Under the pieces are notes generated by a model that made no database searches, had not been told where the DNA came from, and saw nothing but the letters and a program-made list of their open reading frames with translations. A DNA stretch of 64,000 nucleotides. It comes from Lamellibrachia columna. Taxonomy: Eukaryota; Annelida; Polychaeta; Sabellida; Siboglinidae. The stretch covers positions 16,971,545-17,035,544 of the forward strand of contig OY759270.1 of assembly GCA_963662155.1 (NCBI GenBank). The letters are read 5' to 3'. Made by a program: the position numbers and the translations under genes. Below, piece by piece: positions 59,830-64,000 of the stretch (within the stretch, counting starts at the first letter, position 1; each line of letters starts with the position of its first letter).

Positions 59830-61450
59830 TGCACAGTATAATGCTACGAGGACACCAAAATTACAATAAATGTCGCACACCTGAACAAAAATAAATAGTC
59901 TCTTTCTCCTATCGGATTTGCAATAAAAATAAGAAAAGGATATGAATAAACGCTATCTATCTATCGAGACTCCGAAGTCGGTCGAATGAAGAAAGAGTTT
60001 GACATTTACAAATGTGTGTACTTATTGTAAATGTGATGTGATGTCCACTTTAAGCGCCCATAAACCAGATTTATTATCTTGGTACCAAGCACCGCTTACC
60101 CTGCGAAGAAGAGAATTGACAATTAATGACTTCGGGTTTTCCCACTCGCGTCATCACTCCGTTGGGGGTAGACGCAAGCGCTAGTTTCAAATGCCACGTC
60201 GAAGAAATGTAAGCTATTTTAAACCAGAACAACAATATGTCGGTCACCGTATTCATGGAATGTAAGACATTACACTGCTTGTGCGTGGTGCATTAATCTT
60301 TCTCAAACTAAACGTGAACAGCTCCACGTATGCCACGGTATGATGGTGTATTTAAATGCATTGCTCTGCTATTCGAAGTTTTCTTAGCAAAAAGGATCGG
60401 ACCGTTTGACTTGGACTTCAGTACTCTACAAGTTCATCCAGTGGTAAGCGAGACAACGTTGATGCATATTTTAATGAACAGTTTGTACAGTTTTAATTAT
60501 ATAACTTATACATCATCAATAGTAATGGGGTTGTTGCTGTTGTTGGAGTAGTAATCAGCTTCTGTCTCGAGAGACAATGCTTGTCTTAACTGTTTCATGT
60601 CGGTAAATTAACAGCAATACGCCTACCTCGTTTGATCTCCTGGTTAGTCAGGTACATGTCGAAAGCATGACTGCCTCGCCAGGTAGATCTGTCTTCGGTA
60701 ACTGTTTGCCAGTTACACGAACGTATATATAATGAACTAGTTGGCCAGGTGACGTTAATTACATTTTATATGGCGTTGAATGTTGGTAGGACCATCTAAT
60801 AAAAAATTTAATCAATGTTTAACTAACGATTGAAGACTGAATTGCTATATTGCACTAACGTTGTGATTTCACATTTTAATGGATAAACTGTAGGTAAAAG
60901 TGAATATCTTATGCATACTGACATCAGTCGACGCTTCACGAAATCGCTTCAAACATCGGGGAATGCCTATGTTTACAAACGCATACTCACGCACGCTAGC
61001 ACGCACGCATATGTATATTCTCAAGAGTACTATCTCATATCCAATCATTCAATCTACATTAACTGTAATAAGTACGGTCTCTCTGTATTGTTATTATATG
61101 TGTTTTTTTCCAGATTAGCTGTATCCAATCACCTCCATGATTGTATTTTCAAAATGACACACATTCATTTAACCATTGGTAAAATAATTATTTTCTGACC
61201 GCCACATGTCTCCACTTTACTATTCCTGACGTGCTGGAATCGCCCAGCTAGTTGTGAAGTGTTGTATAATTAAACTAAATTGCCGTGTTAAAGTCCAAAG
61301 TAATTAAATTAATTTAATTCATTCATTCATATAAGACATGAACAACTGGAATTTAATTACTTATGTCCATTCCACCTGGTAATTGCTGGTCTTTGTTACT
61401 AACAACATTGGTAGACTATTAGTGAAAGTGTAGTTTAAGCTACGACGCTG
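59830..61450. other. Interval upstream of serpin E without recognisable genes
   Basis: AT-rich; only a short CACGCACG run near 60990. No exon is supported. Any serpin E promoter would be near its right end, but I see no clear TATA box at a convincing distance. Confidence 0.5.
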
Positions 61451-61533
61451 GTGTCGAGTTATTTCAGCTGTTGTTCCGTCAGCAGTCGCTGTCATTCTCC
61501 TAATCGTGTGTTGCCGGTGTTTCAGTGACTACC

Positions 61534-63324
61534 ATGCGAGGCTACAGTCTCCTGTGTCTGGTGGCGGCGTCTCTGGTAGCTCTGGCGGCTGGCCTGAATG
61601 TTGCCTTGCCGAGACCACAGGTTCCAATCGGCATATCGTTGCCCTCGTGCAATCATCGCACAGTTGTCGCCAATGCCAACAAATTGTTTGGAGGTAACTA
61701 TATCACAGTTATATTGTTTGGAGGTAACTAATGCAACATTCTGAAGCAACGAGGGCCTAAAACCTATTATCGTTCGATAAAGTATTTAATATATAGATTC
61801 ATAATTTACATTTAAAAAAATGTAATTAAATAAAACATGCGCGTGCCATTGGAATTCATTGTTCGGCGCCCGCGCGTAACAGTACGCTGTCGGTTTTTAT
61901 CGCACTGGACAATGTAGACAGTTATCGCACTGGACAGTGTAGACAGTTATCGCACTGGACGTCACACCATGCAGAACGGTGTAGACAGTGTGTTATCAGT
62001 AGTGACCAATTACTAGACTTGCTGACTCCAGTTCTAGGGGCTGATTCGAGTTCTAGGGGCTGGCTCGAGTTCTAGGGGCTGACTCGAGTTCTAGGGGCTG
62101 ACGCGAGTTCTAGGGGCTGACGCGAGGCGGACGCGAACCGCCCATTTTGACTTGACATTCAAAGAAATGATTCGACACTTGACTTTGACTTGGATGTCAT
62201 TGACTTGAGACTTGCCTTGACTTGTCAGTTTGTGACTTGCCAACACGTCTGTCAATTATCCATGTAACATAGCATGTTGTCAATTTACAAACAGACAGTT
62301 AGTGTAGTGTAATCGCTGTTATTGTTTACTGTGCCTCACTTAAGCATTATGCCTACTGTGTATACCTTATTGCATTTTAACTGGACGCTTGAATGTTTGT
62401 TTGCAATGTAGATAATTATAGTGAAGTATCAAATAAGTTTTCATTATTACTTATTTTACGATTACAGTCAACCTCTACAAGAAGGTAAAGGCCGGGAGCG
62501 GCAGCGACAACATCATACTGTCTCCGTTCAGCGTCTCCACCGCCCTGGCCATGACGTACGCCGGTGCTTATGGTACGACCAGATCTCAGATGCGCAGCGC
62601 CTTGCGATTCGACACCATCCCGTTCTACTGCAGCGTTGACGAGGGTTTCCGGCAGCTGCTGAATGCGTTCTCCTCCACTCACTTCAACCATTCACTCAGC
62701 GTCGCTAATCGACTTTTCGTTGAGAGACGTTTCAGGTTCGTGATTCATTTCCTATTTCATGTTCTTCGTTATTATTACATGTTCTTGTTGGATTGTTATT
62801 TGCGTAAAGTTGACTATGCGAATGTGTCGTTGCATCACTTAACAACAAAGGCAGCATGCACAAAGTAGTACCGTTAAGATGCGCCAGTACGCACGTTTCT
62901 TCGTTTAACGGCGCACACCTTTACTTGATCGTTCTGATTGCTTAGTTTTCTCTAGGAAATATTTAACCCTGCATTCAACTATAACAAGCGTTACGCTTTA
63001 ACGTTCTCACGATGCATAATGTCTTAGTTACTATTCAATAAGTCAGTTTTAGTGATGTTCATATGTATGTAGTAAGAACATGTTCATATGTATGTAGCAA
63101 GAACATGTTCATATGTATGTAGCAAGAACATGTTCATATGTATGTAGCAAGAACATGTCAGCGAAGAGTAGACAGATAACGTTGATTTGATACTGTTTGG
63201 TATGTATTTTTGTTAATTGAATCTATATTAGTAATTTGTTTGTGTATTTCAGTATACTGAGGAGCTACAGACACGTGACAAGTCACTACTACGGCGCAGG
63301 AGCAATGTCACTGCCGTTCAGCGG
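61534..63324 (+). CDS. Serpin E, exons 1-3 (gene continues past the right edge)
   Basis: Exon 1 is 61534-61693 (ATG after TTTCAG-TGACTACC; signal peptide SLLCLVAASLVALAAG; SCNHR then TVVANANKLFG; donor GTAACT, phase 1). Exon 2 is 62468-62735 (VNLYKKVKAG, SPFSVSTALAMTYAGA, RSQMRSALRFDT, CSVDEGFRQLL, NHSLSVANRLFVERRF; donor GTTCGT). Exon 3 is 63253-63324 (SILRSYRHVTSHYYGAGAMS then LPFS; donor GTACAT, phase 2). Phases and sizes (160, 268 and 72 nt) match locus D; the frame is intact. The fourth exon, with the reactive loop, should lie beyond base 64000. There is no N-terminal repeat extension as in D. The product is likely a secreted serpin; whether it inhibits proteases cannot be judged without exon 4. 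Confidence 0.88.
61684..61730 (+). promoter_or_regulatory. Duplicated splice donor at the end of serpin E exon 1
   Basis: TTGTTTGGAGGTAACT occurs twice, exactly 30 bases apart. Using the second donor would add 10 codons without a stop and keep phase 1. Confidence 0.8.
61895..61985. repeat. 25-bp tandem repeat (about 3 copies)
   Basis: TTATCGCACTGGACARTGTA units with GACAG in between, in intron 1 of serpin E. Confidence 0.85.
62025..62130. repeat. 19-bp tandem repeat (about 5 copies)
   Basis: The unit GAGTTCTAGGGGCTGACTC is repeated with single-base changes, in intron 1 of serpin E. Confidence 0.92.
63053..63160. repeat. 25-bp tandem repeat (4 copies)
   Basis: GTTCATATGTATGTAGCAAG plus AACAT is repeated four times in intron 2 of serpin E. 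Confidence 0.95.
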
Positions 63325-64000
63325 GTACATTGCATCTGCTTATTTCTTAATTGCAATTGTAAAAGTTGTGCGCAGATTTTGGTTGCTAAGTCAATAATTT
63401 ATTAGTAACATAACGCATGAGTCACGTAGCATCAAATAACATTTCATATTCAAAATTATGCAGCATAAGAGTAAGTTTCATTGGCATCAGTTACGAATTT
63501 TGCGTCTCCTTGTAATATGTCTACCTGCTTCGAGTTCATTCCTTGATGTTGTCAATCTATCACATTTTGCTTCCACCTCTTTGGCTTTCCCCTGGCAGTT
63601 CTCCATCTAATATACTCTCATGGTTCCTTTTCCAATGACTGTACTTAGCCAGATTGTTTCACTTGATAGAACACAGCAGATCTTCTTCCGTAACCCCTAC
63701 TTTTTCTCTGACCCGGATGTTAGTCTTTCTCAGCGTCCAGCTTATCCTGAGCTTTTTGCGTCATACCCACATGTCGAGTGCTTGTGTACGTTTCTCATCT
63801 TACTTCTCGTGTGCCCAGAACTCACTGTCATACCGAGCAACGCTCCTAAATAGCAACGCTCCTAAACCTTGTCAAACTTTTACTTATATATCTCATCGTC
63901 TTTCCAGATATTAGCAAGGTCAGTTGTAATGCCTATCGCTGTTGCCAGGCTTATTATAATTTATTATGATGTTGTATTTATAATTGCATTAAAAGTTCCT
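63325..64000. other. Serpin E intron 3 (start), no exon 4 seen
   Basis: The last 675 bases contain no serpin C-terminal motif. Short frames near 63620-63914 read as nothing recognisable, so exon 4 is beyond the window. Confidence 0.6.

Overview
The window is eukaryotic. Genes are split by GT-AG introns, AATAAA signals are present, there are several non-LTR retrotransposon families, and an unusually heavy load of long microsatellites: (AT)n, (GT)n, (CACT)n, GTGTAT and GAT/ATC. Retroelement type (CR1-like with a zinc-binding ORF1, L2-like, RTE-like), tRNA-derived SINEs and CACT/GT tracts fit an invertebrate metazoan, most likely a lophotrochozoan such as a mollusc. That placement is an inference from repeat style, not proven.

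The main host content is a cluster of secreted serpin genes with a shared architecture: exon 1 (signal peptide plus a conserved Cys-x-His and an ANxLF segment, ending in phase 1), exon 2 (268 nt, ends in phase 2), exon 3 (72 nt, phase 2 to phase 2) and exon 4 (about 745 nt, with the reactive-centre loop and C-terminus). Five loci are visible. Three lie on the minus strand: A at 18170-21472, B at 27976-28520 and C at 34286-35270. Two lie on the plus strand: D at 47320-51779 and E from 61534 past the right edge. Only D is complete and intact here. A has a 4-nt deletion at the start of exon 2. B is a deletion fusion that lost everything upstream of mid exon 2. C has a +1 frameshift in exon 3 and a truncated exon 2. 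None of A, B and C is followed by a recognisable exon 4. E looks intact but its last exon lies beyond base 64000.

A second host gene, unrelated to serpins, is at about 11025-13640 (+). It encodes a small secreted cysteine-rich protein of 82 residues on three exons, with a TATA box and a polyadenylation signal. Its second intron carries a 1.2-kb ladder of AT/CA/ATAC repeats.

Region by region. 0-11 kb: CR1-like remnants, an 0.85-kb hairpin element (2070-2925), inverted repeats and short minisatellites. 11-15 kb: the cysteine-rich gene and a 54-copy 18-bp minisatellite. 15-21.6 kb: serpin A with an RTE-like relic in its first intron. 21.6-32 kb: paralogous blocks, nested retroelements and serpin B. 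32-36.4 kb: a CR1-like element with a 595-codon open ORF, serpin C and a 23-bp minisatellite. 36-47 kb: AT tracts, a MADF-domain exon inside a probable Harbinger-like relic, and a region with a recurring 15-base motif. 47-52 kb: serpin D. 52.1-55.6 kb: a 3.4-kb foldback element made largely of GAT/ATC repeats. 56-59.5 kb: L2-like and RTE-like fragments, a hairpin with a ribozyme-like core, and a SINE. 61.5-64 kb: serpin E.

The serpin genes probably act as extracellular protease inhibitors; D has a canonical inhibitory hinge. The three left copies look like decaying duplicates broken up by retroelements and simple repeats.
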